The position numbers and the translations under genes are program-made. From assembly GCA_949752795.1 (NCBI GenBank), contig OX457064.1, positions 104,571,454 through 104,635,453 of the forward strand: a stretch of DNA of 64,000 nucleotides, given 5' to 3'. The notes beneath the pieces are model-generated. The model saw nothing but the letters and a program-made list of their open reading frames with translations. It was not told the DNA's origin and made no database searches. The number at the start of each line of letters is the position of its first letter. Position 1 is the first letter of the stretch. This document shows positions 34,793 to 46,018 of this stretch, one piece after another. Origin of the DNA: Hyperoodon ampullatus. Lineage: Eukaryota; Chordata; Mammalia; Artiodactyla; Ziphiidae.

Positions 34793-35287
34793 ATGAGATA
34801 TCATCTCACACCGGTCAGAATGGCCATCATCAAAAAATCTACAAACAATAAATGCTGGAGAGGGTGTGGAGAAAAGGGAACCCTCTTGCACTGCTGGTGG
34901 GAATGTAAATTGATACAGCCACTATGGAGAACAGTATGGACGTTCCTTAAAAAACTAAAAATAGAATTACCATATGACCCAGCAATCCCACTACTGGGCA
35001 TACACCCTGAGAAAACCATAATTCAAAAAGAGTCATGTACCAAAATGTTCATTGCAGCTCTATTTACAATAGCCAGGACATGGAAGCAACCTGAGTGTCC
35101 ATCAACAGATGAATGGATAAAGAAGATGTGGCACATATATACAATGGAATATTACTCAGCCATAAAAAGGAATGAAACTGAGGTATTTGTAGTGAGGTGG
35201 ATGGACCTAGAGACTGCCATACAGAGTGAAGTAAGTCAGAAAGAGAAAAACAAATACCGTATGCTAACACATATATATGGAATCTGA
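34793..35287 (+). pseudogene. L1 ORF2 C-terminal remnant
   Basis: An open frame of 164 codons encodes the C-terminal segment of L1 ORF2p, including the Cys-rich region ('[19 protein letters not shown]') and the ending 'HIYGI'. In a complete L1 this protein is the endonuclease and reverse transcriptase that drives retrotransposition. Here only the tail survives and it has no promoter or catalytic domains, so it is a fossil. Confidence 0.85.
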
Positions 35288-35662
35288 AAAAAAAAAAAGA
35301 AAGAAAATGGTCAGAAGAACTTAGGGGCAAGATGGGAATAAAGATGCAGACCTACTAGAGAATGGACTTGAGGATATGGGGAGGGGGAAGTGTAAGCTGG
35401 GACAAAGTGAGACAGTGGCATGGACATATATACACTACCAAATGTAAAATACATAGTTAGTGGGAAGCAGCCGCATAGCACAGGGAGATCAGCTCGGTGC
35501 TTTGTGACCACCTAGAGGGGTGGTATAGGGAGGGTGGGAGGAAGGGAGATGCAAGAGGGAAGAGATATGGGGACATATGTATATGTATAACTGATTCACT
35601 TTGTTATAAAGCAGAAACTGACATACCATTGTAAAGCAATTATACTCTAATAAAGATGTTAA

Positions 35663-38600
35663 AAAAAGAGAACTGTATCTTCAAGAATTAATATTTAATT
35701 CCAAAAGCCTATCTTTATTTCAGATAGATACATAGATAAATATATCCATTGAAGAAAATTGGACCAGAAAAGATTTGAGAAGGCAAACATTTCCTCTAAT
35801 CCCTCAAGCCTTTGATACCAAAATATAACAACCAGAACAAGCTTGCAAAACTTTTATTTTGCCCATTATCCTGTTTGTTTCTTGTATCTTCACTAGAATT
35901 TATACTCTATCTGGTATTGAAACAGTTTTGAGACATCTTAAAAATTAAGCACAGTGTAGAATACAAAACATTTAAAAATTATAATAATTCTCTTATTGTC
36001 CTGTAAGAACTTTTTTGCCTTCTTTTAATTGACTGTAATCTTCTTAGCTTCCTTGTTACCAAGGCAAAAGAGAAAGGCATTGATTTATATTTCTGCTACT
36101 TTCTGAAGGCAAACATTCTGGTTTATTTATCAAGCTTTTTCCCGTTATTGAATTCAAATGGGGATGAGTCAGAGAATCCTGGGTAAGAGAATAAACAATG
36201 CATTTAAATACAGTTTTAGAAAACATGCATACATCTTGTTCAAGTGGAAGAAGGCACACCAAGAATTTATCTTAGTTGCCTGCGAAATTGCTTTGACTAG
36301 GTTATAATAGTCTGTGTTCGTTGCAATCTAACATTCTGGCTTCCTGTAGCAAAAGGACATAAAAAACCCTATTAGACTGTTAGTGAACTTGGGCATTAGA
36401 TGGCCTTTCTCAGATATCAGATGTCTCAAGTGAGCCTTGGCAGGCATGGATTTCCACCTACTCAGATTTGAATTCTCTAGCAAGTGCCTGCAGCACATTC
36501 ACCGGGGTTCATTAATATGAGTCTTGTGTTTTCAACACCATGCCCACTGCAGGAAGAGCTGTCATTCCAGTGAGTAAAATTAGTCAGGTAGAGACCCAGT
36601 GGGCTGCAGGGGGATCTGCAGGACTTAAAAGTAATGCACTCTCCACTTTTCAGATTAAAATAGTCTTTTCCATGTGATGGGAACTTCACACACATGCCGA
36701 AGATGTCTAAGGGAATGCCTTAATCAGCTTCTCCTTGTTAATTTTTTTTCTGATTTTACTGACTCGGTTTGAATAAAATTGCTTCTTGGTAGATTACAAG
36801 AATGAGTAACTTACAAAATTCATCACCAAGCAGTCTAATCAATTGTCCTGGGAGTATGATTATTGATAGTCATCCACTTAAGTGTTCTAGCACATCCAAC
36901 TCAAACAGTTTAATTTTCATGTATTTGAGGCTGAGCAGCTTCATTTAACCTGAATGGGCTTTGAATTGTAAGATATTAGTTATTGTTCCCAATATATGGC
37001 TCTGAGCGGAGAACAAAGCTATGACTTGTATACAAGATGACTTATTCCTCCCCTCACTCTAGACCACAAGGAACTGGAGAGGCCTGGAGCTTCTCAAGAA
37101 CTTGGGAGGAGGAGCCTTTTTGGAACTCTCAGGCAACAGTGCTGATTGGACGGTCCAATATGTCCAATAGGACGGTCCCTCCTGTTCAAGAAAACGCACA
37201 GGGCTGCTCTGCAGGGTGTTTCTTCAAGGATTTTCCTCTCTCAATTGTTTGTAGACCCGAGCAATGAATTTATTGCCAGAAACCAGGGCTGTAGATACTG
37301 AATGTCAGATCCTTCATCCAGGGTGGCCGTGACTATCTGCTTTGTCTCTGCATGCTCTCTGCCATCTCCCTGTGCTCGACAATTCCTGCTGTCAGGGGTA
37401 AACTCAAGGAGTACGTGCTTTCTCCTCTGAGAAGCCTGGATGTTAAACATTATCTCGGAGAAAGTAGAAAGGCCTATACATAGGGTGATCCTGGAATTTA
37501 CGTTAAGTGTCTGACAAGTTGCCTTTACTATATAGGTAAATATAGGTAGATATATAAATTAGCTAAAATGTAAAACCATTTTTAAAACAAAAATTATTTT
37601 CAAAATTTAAAATGATATATCAATATATGTTGAAATGGAATAAAACTCTTTATATTGTTTCAATAAATATTAAAAATGAACATAGGCAGAGTAATTATTC
37701 TTGGAACATGGATGCTACTTCTTCTTCCCTGAGGCCCTAGTGATCACAGAACAAATTCTGCTAAGTGGAGGATATTCTCAGTCCTATTTATTTTTTAACT
37801 CAGGAAAAATATCAAATATGTTCACAGATGCTTTTTATTGCCTCTATTTATACTAGATTTTCTCAAAAATAATGTTTATAGGACCAAACCATACAGAATT
37901 GTTTAGAATATTGTCAAATTTGGATGCTAAAAATCACTGACCTTCTCCATTTTATTCTATTCCACTACAGAATGTGATTTATCAAATTAAAAGGTTGAGA
38001 TATTCCAAAACGCAATTATGAAATTTCCAATTAAAATTTTCAGACTATTTGGGATTTTTTCATTTAATTTATCAGCCTGCTTGCTTTTGAAGGGGTGCAT
38101 TTCAGTGCCTCCTTCCTGAATAATTACAATTCACTAAATGGTGTAAAATCTAAAGTTACTCTTGTCATATCAGGTATTGACATTTTTTGAATAAAAAGGA
38201 TTCCACCTGAGTTTGAAAAACATGAAGTCAAAATTTAGAGGATTCATTTAGTACTAAAAAAACAAGTTTAATACCATTGCTTAGGTTGTTTATATTGAAG
38301 TACTTCAAAGGCTCACACATTTCTGCCATCTGACGGCAGCTTCAAAAAGAGAAAGCGCGCTGCCGTGCTAAAGTATTTTTATTATATCCAAAGTCAGATT
38401 TTTCTCAAAAAATACTGTAGTTCAGTTATTCTTTCCCCACCCCTCTCTCTCCCCTACACCCTGCCCCCCACTACTGGCCATACACCCAAATAAGTTGCAA
38501 TATTTTACCAGTCAAAATAGAAGCTGTCACAGTTTTCTTAATTTAGTAAAATTGCCTTTACAATGTGACTCTGCTCTACCAAAATTTATATTACCACCTC

Positions 38601-39440
38601 AAAACCAAATAATTTTATGTTTAACGTTTACCTTTAAATTGAATTTGGAACGGCATTCAGAATAGCATCAGCCATTTCAACTTTGACAGGATGAACTCCC
38701 AAAAGTTTTTCTTTGATTCTAGAATAGGAGGAGAAAAGTGGAGCTACGATTACAATCCATGATGTTGATTTCCTTTTAGAAGCACCTCGTGACAATAATA
38801 AAAAAACTGTTGTCCTTCAACTATTTGAAAAGTATTTCTGCTGCTAATGAAGTCCAAGTATCAACAGCCATGACTTGCATACATTCTTACACACATGAAC
38901 TTGGAAGAGAAAATGAACGTGATTCACTTTGAAGAACAGTCCTCTGATGAAAAGGAAAACTCCTTTGCCGAATGATAGGAAAACACACTTTCTGTATCCG
39001 GTGAAATCATTATTTGGGGGCTCAGTCTTTTAAAAATAGCTATTGGGTGTCAAGTAGGTGTTAATCTCATTTTACTAGGTTTGCACCTTCTGGTTTCATG
39101 TGGTCAGGGATGTCTTTATGACTCCAAGACTGGGGCTCCACATTGTCTCTGAGCCCCAAATCCAGTCCCAGATTCCTGACATGGACCATTGATTTGCCTG
39201 TTGGAATTTATTTAAACCCTTCTCCACTCCCCAGCTGGGACACCCATCCTCTGACTGGATTTCCTCATAATTTTTGCCTTCCCCCAGGGTCCCCTTCTCA
39301 GTGATTTACCTGTAATGGCATCACTACTGGGCTTGTGGCTGTTCTGGTCTCCCTTCCTCCCTCAGTGACAAATCTGGACACAGGTTTTGCCTTTTTCCCA
39401 CCATTAACCTTAATCCACTGTGGTAAACCTCTGCTTCCTG
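35663..39440. other. AT-rich, repeat-poor interval
   Basis: For almost 3.8 kb I see no SINE, LINE or LTR copy, in contrast to the flanks. Parts such as 36060-36220 and 36720-37000 are AT-rich without being simple repeats and have the texture of conserved non-coding DNA. That is an inference from base composition only. No coding exon is recognised. Confidence 0.4.
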
Positions 39441-40989
39441 CTCACTTAGTATGTAATGGAGAGCAGGTGCTTTCCATTACAAATAGGTGCATAATTAATT
39501 TGAAGGGCTGAGGATTTCTTTTTGACAATGCTATAGGCCACTTCTAAAATCCACTGTCCACAGATGTCCCAATTAACTTCACAAGTGATAGTCTGTATCC
39601 TGTCTAGAAAAGTGGGTCCCAATCTTTGCCGAATAATTCTGGAAGCAGAAGATTTTCTCTCGGGGAGTTTTTCTTTCATTATTAAGTGATAACGTAGGTA
39701 AAATTACTCAGTGCTGTTGGGATGTGGGCGAGGTGAGAGGCGGGTCTCTTATCCACCTGTTGGCAGGTGGCAGGGTGGGGTCCCAGGTCCCGACCTGACT
39801 ACTAAGTTCTAACCAAACCTGGCTTTCAGTGACCTTGAGATGTACGGCAGGGGCCTGGCAATGGCTGCCTTGGCTAAGTAAGGTGGAGATCCGGTGAACA
39901 GAACTTACATTTAAGGGTGTTTCAGAGTTTACAAAGCACATTCATAAATATGCAAAGCCCCCCACACAAGGGCTAAGGCAAGAGCACATTAGTTGGACGT
40001 GGAAGCGAGGTCAGATCAGGCCTTCATGCTGTCAAGACCCTGGGCTCTTACTCCAAGGCTGGTGGATGATATTCTTCCAGACTTGGGGATGGTTGGAGAA
40101 TAGCTTGTTGAGATGACCAGAAAGACAACCCCTAAAGCCATCCACATTCCCTCAGAGCCTCTTCTAATAAATGAAGAAGTGGAGAGGGCATTCTAGCCCA
40201 GGGTTTATTGTGGGGGAACAGCCAGAGCAAGGTCACAGAAGAGAGAAACTTTTCTGAAAAGGGTTGGAACCTTCCTGCATCCAGACCATGAGTCCCAGCC
40301 CTCTTAATTTTAGCAGGAAGGAATGGGAGACCTGAGCATCGGGGCGAGGTCTCTGCTGGAACCCAGGGGAGAATCAAGGTGTAGCAGAGAGGGAAGAGGA
40401 GGCAGAGGTTCTATGGGCAATGATTTTGGCAAGTGAGGGTGCAGTTTGGGTTCATTTTCGGGTGAGGGATGGGACACTGAATGTGAGTAGGAAAGGATGT
40501 CGGATACGGGATCACAAAGACAAGTCAGAATCCTGGTGTTGCCTGGTGTTACAACAGAAGACATGCATCTCCTAAAGGAAGTCAATTCAAGGGAAAACTG
40601 TGCATTCCAAGATCTTAAGTAAAAATTCCTCCAACTGAGAGGCTCATATTGTACTCAGCGTGCAACAAAATCCAGGAGAAGTAGGGCCCCATTTCTGAAA
40701 TGGCAGATGGAGGATTAAAGAGAGGTCGAGTGATACCCAGACCCCGACTTAGACAGAAGAAGTTTCCTCCATCGGGTCCCATCCTGATCATTGCTGTGTG
40801 AAAGCCAGGCAGTGAGGTTGACCTGTTACAAACAAGGAAAGGCTGATGAACAAAGTCATGAACTAAGTCAACCTCTGTGCCAATGCCTTCAAGCAGGTAA
40901 TGATGTTCCTGTTTTCATCTGCTTCCTAATGTCTCCTGTCCCGTGGTGGTGTGACTAAGCCTCAACTAGTAATATCATCCCAGTGGGGT
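39441..40989. other. Unassigned sequence
   Basis: No gene recognised. 40165-40250 may be antisense L2 ('gagggcattctagcccaggg'). Frames of 77-91 codons on the minus strand (39446-40585) lack motifs. Confidence 0.35.
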
Positions 40990-41350
40990 GAGCCAGCAGC
41001 TAAGAGTCTGGGCTTAAGAGGGGGACTCTGTGTCTTCAAGTACCAACTCCTCCACTGACTACCTGGTCTCCTCATCTGTGAAATGGGTCTAAGACCTTTT
41101 CAGGTTGCTAGATTTAATAGATAAAAATACAGGATGCCCTGTTAAGTTTGTACTTCAGATAAGTTATGAATACTCCAAATATTGCATGGGGCATAATTAA
41201 ACTAATCATTTATTTGTTGCTAATCTGATATTTAACTGGGTGTCCTGTATTTAATCTGGCAATCCTAACAAGGTTACGTATATTATCTTATATGCTTCTC
41301 ATAGTAAAATGCTAGCATATTTTATGCACACAGCAAGCATTAAAATATTA
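40990..41350 (+). mobile_element. MIR SINE split by a palindromic MITE
   Basis: The left part has 'taagagtctgggcttaagag' and 'ggtctcctcatctgtgaaat'. The right part from 41267 has 'aaggttacgtatattatctt' and 'cacacagcaagcattaaaat', which is the MIR 3' portion. The MITE at 41102-41266 lies between them. Confidence 0.65.
41102..41266. mobile_element. Palindromic DNA-transposon-like element (MITE)
   Basis: The termini 'ggttgctagattt' (41103-41115) and 'aatctggcaatcc' (41253-41265) are near inverted repeats. Pairing continues inward ('aaaaatacaggatgccctgt' against 'actgggtgtcctgtattt'). It belongs to a common mammalian palindromic element, but I am not certain of the family name. Confidence 0.7.
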
Positions 41351-41377
41351 ATTACCACGATTTTTATTCTATAAATA

Positions 41378-41525
41378 TTAGGGAACGAAACTCAATACTT
41401 TGTAATAACCTATAAGGGAAAAGAATTTGAAAAAAAAGATATATATGTATATATAACTGAATCACTTTGCTGTACACCCGAAACTAACACAACATTGTAA
41501 ATCAACTCTACTTCAATTGAAGTAA
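41378..41525 (+). mobile_element. L1 LINE 3' terminus
   Basis: 'aacctataagggaaaagaat', 'actgaatcactttgctgtac' and 'caacattgtaaatcaactct' form the terminal 140 bp of the L1 3' UTR lineage also seen at 25263 and 48159. Confidence 0.82.
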
Positions 41526-41971
41526 GATGATTATCTAGTACAAACCACTTATATAGTATATTAGGAAGCTGAGGCTTGGAAAGTTTATGCTGCATACCCA
41601 AGAATATACATGGGTTATTTTTTGTTTTGTTTTTTTATTTCCCAAAAGACAAAACTCAAAGCTCCAGCGCCTCACTGCTGATTTTTCTACATTTCACTGG
41701 TTACAGCAGCTCCAGGTAGATTTTCCCAGTGAGTGGAAAGATCCATCCATAACTGCCCTTTAATTATTCCTTTTCTGAGCTGAATGCTGGTTCTTTGTAT
41801 ATAAAGTATGGCCAGAGGACCTACAGCCTCAGCCTACCTGGGAGTTTGTTAGACAGGCAGAAACAAAGTTCACCTCTTTCATCCGAGTCCACACTTTAAA
41901 CAAAATCCCCAGTGGTTTGTTTGCACATTAACATTTGAGGGAGTCTTTCCTGCCATGTTTGACCTTCAGAG
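41526..41971. other. Unassigned sequence
   Basis: A possible MIR scrap lies at 41560-41600 ('ggaagctgaggcttggaaag'). Nothing else is recognised. Confidence 0.35.
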
Positions 41972-42146
41972 CAGTGGTTCTTGTTCTTGGCAGTAACTGA
42001 ATCCTCTGAACAGGTTTTAGAACCTACTGAAGCCTGAGCCACATTCAGAGATTTTGACTTAGGCAGCCTGGGGTAGGCCCTGGGAATTGGTGTTTCCTTT
42101 CATCTCCCAAGTGGTCCTCATGTGCAGTCTTGGCTGCAAACTACTG
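41972..42146 (+). mobile_element. MER5A-like DNA transposon, near complete
   Basis: It starts 'cagtggttcttgttcttggc', continues 'ccacattcagagattttgac' and 'cagcctggggtaggccctgg', and ends 'ggctgcaaactactg'. Ends and middle fit MER5A. This is the second MER5A-like copy in the window. Confidence 0.75.
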
Positions 42147-42285
42147 ATTTAAAGAGTGCTTCCCCACCCGAGGCAAAAGATGCTGGAGGAAATCAATGTC
42201 TCCAGTGATAAATCTTTTCCTTTAGCTTCGAGAGATTGAATATACAAGTGGACAACAGCAAGACCGTATATAAAATTAGCACACT

Positions 42286-42408
42286 GGGGGACTTCTCTGG
42301 CGGTCCAGCGGTTAGGACTCTGCAGGTCCACTGCAGGGGGCATGGGTTCGACCCCTGGTCAGGGAACTAAGATCCTGCATGCCAAGCGGCATGGCCAGAA
42401 AAAAAAAA
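42286..42408 (+). mobile_element. Short CHR-family tRNA-derived SINE
   Basis: 'ggggacttctctggcggtcc', 'catgggttcgacccctggtc' (B-box-like), 'gaactaagatcctgcatgcc' and a poly(A) form the short cetartiodactyl SINE type. Flanks 'aaattagcacact' and 'aaattacaacgct' are a probable diverged target duplication. Confidence 0.85.
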
Positions 42409-43058
42409 TTACAACGCTGACCAAATCTTCAGCAGCCAGCCCAGGAGTCAAACCCGTTACCTACAGTGGCCAGCCCAGGAAGCCAGCCTACTATCCATAA
42501 GTCAGACTTGCAGGAAGACAAAGAAGTCCCAGTATGCACCCCTAACTGATCACACAGGACGCCCGCTTCCAGCTCCCTGGTGCCCACAGCCTCCATCAGA
42601 GCACCCTGAGGCTCCTCTTCCCACCACGAAGCTGTCCTGCTTCCCTGCCTGCCTTTGAGTCTCTGCTGAGCCCAAGGGGTGGCAGTCGATTCCTGTGCTA
42701 AAGCAACCTCTGAATGAAGAGCCCTTGCTTGTTCTCATTTGGTTGGTCTTCAGTTACTTCCACAGCTGCTGCTGGAGATGGATGGATACAGGATGAGCAG
42801 AAGGGACAGGCAGAGCCACCTTTCAGTACCCCCTGAAGAAGCGGACACTTTCTTGTCTACTCATCCCAAACCCGTCTCAGCAAACAGCAGGATCGGAATT
42901 AGAATGGGCCGGGTCACTGGTCACCTCAAGTTCCCAGGGTGACCTTGCTTTCGAGGAGCTTTCCTGCTCCTCGTTTCTCCTCTGTCCTCTGACCTGCCCC
43001 CTTCTGGTCCACACTTCTGAGAGTCATTGCGATGCAGGGCATGCCTGGGTGTGGACCC
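42409..43058. other. Unassigned sequence
   Basis: A local near-repeat 'cagccagcccaggag' / 'ggccagcccaggaag' occurs at 42434-42482. No gene recognised. Confidence 0.35.
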
Positions 43059-43062
43059 CTAG

Positions 43063-43659
43063 TGAAACCGAGCAGGACCCTGTGTGGCTCCTGGGCACAA
43101 AAGCCTTTCTGTGTCCCCCGTTTCTTGATTATGGGAAATGGCCTCCACTCAGCCTCCATGACCTTCCCTGAGTTCCAACAGGCAGGTTCAGCTGCTAATC
43201 AGGGAAGGGAGGGGATGCAGAGACAAGGGAGCAGCAGCTAAGAAACAACAGTGCAGCCTTGGGGCAGGGTCCTGGTGCCCCTCAAGGGATATATTGATAC
43301 ATAACAATATCTTTGAGCTGCTTTGCAGATTCTGAAGCCGCCACCAGATGGGAGAAGTTAACTCTCTGCTGCCCACAAGCACACAGATCCCAGACCAGTT
43401 GGAACCAGAAGGTTGATGATGCTGACTCCTGATTACCTCACCACCAACCAATAAGAAGAATGTCTGCAAGCTGACCGCCCTCTTTGAACAATTCCTATAA
43501 AACTCCTCACGACCCCCTCCAGGGTAGGACACACAGTTTTGAGGGCATTAGCCCACTGTGGCCTGGCAAAGCAATAAAGCTGTTCTGTTCTACTTCACCC
43601 AAAACTCTGTCTCTGAGATTTCATTCGGTGTCAGGGTACAGAGCCTGGATTTGGCATCA
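43063..43659 (+). mobile_element. Solo LTR of an ERV1-type endogenous retrovirus, CTAG target duplication
   Basis: The 597-bp LTR starts 'tgaaaccgagcaggaccctg' and ends '...ggcatca'. Exact 4-bp duplications CTAG flank it (43059-43062 and 43660-43663), the size typical of gammaretrovirus-like (class I) elements. It contains a CCAAT box (43448-43452), TATA box (43496-43502) and AATAAA (43573-43578) in correct order. There is no internal retroviral sequence beside it, so it arose by LTR-LTR recombination. No viral gene remains. Confidence 0.85.
43448..43578 (+). promoter_or_regulatory. LTR promoter and polyadenylation module
   Basis: 'ccaat' at 43448-43452, 'tataaaa' at 43496-43502 and 'aataaa' at 43573-43578 make a complete U3/R control module. 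Transcription would start near 43525 and proceed to the right. Whether it is active cannot be seen from sequence. Confidence 0.6.
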
Positions 43660-43663
43660 CTAG

Positions 43664-43830
43664 CTCCACTGTGGATTAACTGTGTGACAATTAGTCTGTG
43701 CCTTGGCTCCTAATCCCATCTCTTGGGGTTGTTGCAAGACTTAACCAGGTTGATACATGTAAAGCCCTTAGCCCAGGACCCGGGCTTATTAAGCGCTCTG
43801 TGAGCTAAGCCACTGTCATCATTATTCTTC
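43664..43830 (+). mobile_element. MIR SINE fragment
   Basis: 'gattaactgtgtgacaatta', 'cttggggttgttgcaagact' and 'gttgatacatgtaaagccct' are sense MIR. The solo LTR lies immediately upstream. Confidence 0.7.
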
Positions 43831-43904
43831 AGGATGCTCTTTTTTCTCCTCACTTTGTCACTCAAGCAAAGAGACAAACTCCCTCCTTCATTGAATCAAG
43901 CCAT

Positions 43905-44297
43905 CGATTGAATCAAGGGCTGCCATAAAATACCATGAACTGGGTGGCTTAGGCAACAGACATTTATTTTCTCACAGTTCTGGAGGCTAGGAGTCCAAGA
44001 TCAAGGTTCTGGCTGGTTGAATTGCTGGCGAGACCACTCCTTTTGGCTTGTAGCTGGCCACATTCCTGCTATCCTCACACAGCCTTTTCTCAGGGTGTGC
44101 ATATGGGGTGGGGGGCAGGGGAGGGGGAGGGAGAGAAAGCTCTGCTCTTCCTTCTTATAAGGACACTGATCTTATACGATCAGAGCCCCACCCACCATGA
44201 CCTCATTTAACCTTAATTACTTCCCAAATATAGCCACTCTAGGGGTGGAGCTTCAGCATAGGAATTTGGTGGCAACACATACATTCAGTCCATAACA
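43905..44297 (-). mobile_element. MaLR (MST-type) LTR
   Basis: Antisense order: 'gggctgccataaaataccat', 'actgggtggcttaggcaaca', 'tctcacagttctggaggcta', 'cttataaggacactgat', ending 'cattcagtccataaca'. This is an ERVL-MaLR solo LTR. A local duplicate 'attgaatcaag' (43890 and 43907) blurs its left limit. Confidence 0.8.
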
Positions 44298-44682
44298 GAC
44301 GCATGTTCCAAACAGAAAGTGGAAAAACTTGAAAGTTCATATCAGACATCCTGGTTCCAGTCCCGAGATTCCTGCCACAGGGGCACCGTCACTCATGTCT
44401 CATTCTGTTCTTATCAACATAACTAGGGGTCCCATTCAGGCTTCCAAGTAGCTTCTCTCTTTCCCTGATGCCTAGAGTCCCAGGTCCTTCAAAACATCTG
44501 TCGTCTGAGCTTTCCAGGGCCTGTTCATCAATCAACATGAGAACAGCTCCTGGCCCGCGGAGAGCATTCCTTTTACTTCATTAAGTCAATCTATTCAGCT
44601 CTCTTCTTTTCAACAGCTCTCACCCTCACTCTGATCCTCTTAAAATATGTCAGGTTCAAAGATCCATGAATTTCTGCCATAT
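44298..44682. other. Unassigned sequence
   Basis: No feature recognised. Confidence 0.4.
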
Positions 44683-44960
44683 TCAAGCATTCAAACCGAT
44701 TTATTGAACTGTGCCGAGTGGTGGGGAAAATAATGAAAAGAGGAAAGAGTCCTTCTCTCCTGGAGTTGACGTTTCTGGAAGAGAAGGAAATGTGACCTAG
44801 ACTGGGGGTGAGGGAATACACCTGAGGGAAGGGACCTTGGCTCTGGGATCTCAATAATGAATAAAAGTTTGCTTGGTCAAGGGTGTGTGTCAGGGGTGGG
44901 GCTAAGGAATTGGAGAGATCATTCCTGACAGAAGGACCTCATGAAGAAAGAGCCATTATC
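44683..44960 (-). mobile_element. L2 LINE 3' end (antisense)
   Basis: 'caagcattcaaaccgattta', then 'ctctcctggagttgacgttt' and downstream text, follow antisense L2. The tail 3' terminus is at the left. Confidence 0.55.
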
Positions 44961-44993
44961 AGGAGCAAATAAAACTTCAGGACTTGTAGGTGT

Positions 44994-45090
44994 ATCAGTC
45001 AGGGTCCAACCAGGGAAACAGAAACCACTTGTAGTTCTTAACCAGAAGGAATTTAATAGAGGGAATTGCTTACTTTGGTTAAAAAAAAAA
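44994..45090 (-). mobile_element. Fragment of an LTR-like repeat, same family as 56211-56706
   Basis: 'gtgtatcagtcagggtccaa' with 'ccagggaaacagaaaccact' corresponds to 'tgtactagtcagggttcccc' with 'agagaaacagaaccaacaga' at 56211. Only the first 80 bases or so are present, ending in an A-run. Confidence 0.6.
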
Positions 45091-45189
45091 AAAAAATAAG
45101 AGAGAAAAAGAAAGGTAAGAAACGGAACGCAAGGCAGTGAGACACCAGAGATTAGTAACGGCTCACAGCTCTTTCTATATTTAAGTTTT

Positions 45190-46018
45190 AAAATTTAAGT
45201 TCTTACACTTGATAACTTTTGTACTTCAAAGCACATCGTTACAAAAGTTAAGTCACAGACTGTGAGAAAATATTTGCAGATCAAACTCTAATGAAGGACT
45301 GGTCTGCAGAGTATATAAAGAACACTTACAATTCAGTCATAACCACAAAGAACCCAAGTCAAAAATGGGCAAAAGACTTGAGTAGACATTTGTCCAGAGA
45401 AGACACATGAATGGCTAAGAAGCACATTGAAAGGATGCTGAACATCATTAATCTTTAGGGAAATGAAATCAAAACCACTTCGTACCCATTAAAATTCCCA
45501 TGAGACTCCTAGGAATTTACTTGAAAGAAATGAAAGCGTATGTCTTCACAAAGACTTATATGCATGAATGTTTATAGCAGCTTTATTCATCACAGCCCCA
45601 AGCTGGAAACAACCCAAATGTCTGTCAACTGGTCAATTCAGAATTTGGTAGAGTCACACAATGAAATACTATTAAGCAATAAAAAGGAATGAACTACTGG
45701 TACCTGCTACAACATGAGTGGACCTCAAAATGTTATGCTAATTGAAAGAAGCCAGGCGGTGAAAATTAATATTAATAAGCAAGTGAATACTCCTTATTAA
45801 ATGTAAATTTATAGAGCCTGAGTGCCGATTGGTGGTTATTGGGAAGGGAGCATTGATTGACTTCATGGGAAGTTTTGAGGGACAATGGAAATGTTCTCCA
45901 GTGGAATTGTGGTAGTGATGGTTCATCTCTGCAAATTTACTAAAAATTATTGGGTTGTACACTTGCAGTAGTTAAAGCAGGGTTAAACTACAATCCAATA
46001 AAACTATTAAAAATTGCA
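45190..46018 (+). mobile_element. Old L1 LINE, ORF2 end and 3' UTR
   Basis: 'gtcaaaaatgggcaaaagac', 'gctaagaagcacattgaaag', 'ctggaaacaacccaaatgtc' and 'tactattaagcaataaaaag' are recognisable ORF2 codons in decayed form, followed by a 3' UTR ending 'ccaataaaactattaaaaat'. Confidence 0.8.

Larger units (their letters stand above)
33722..35662 (+). mobile_element. L1 LINE with long ORF2 portion, split by another L1
   Basis: It starts in the middle of ORF2 ('aacggagctggaggaatcag'), runs to 'aaaactacaatgag' (34468), resumes at 34784 with the duplicated 'aaaactacaatgag', and ends 'ctctaataaagatgtt' plus A's. The total is about 1.6 kb of L1 without the insert. Stops such as the TAG near 33911 and frame changes disable ORF2. 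The C-terminal 164 codons remain open. Confidence 0.92.

Noticed and set aside
34140..35287. Possible functional L1 ORF2 gene
   Set aside because: It is truncated, split by another L1, and contains upstream stops. Only the C-terminal segment stays open.
42289..42402. Possible tRNA gene, from B-box-like 'gggttcgacccctgg'
   Set aside because: It is a tRNA-derived SINE, with the SINE body and poly(A), and no cloverleaf acceptor stem pairing is evident.
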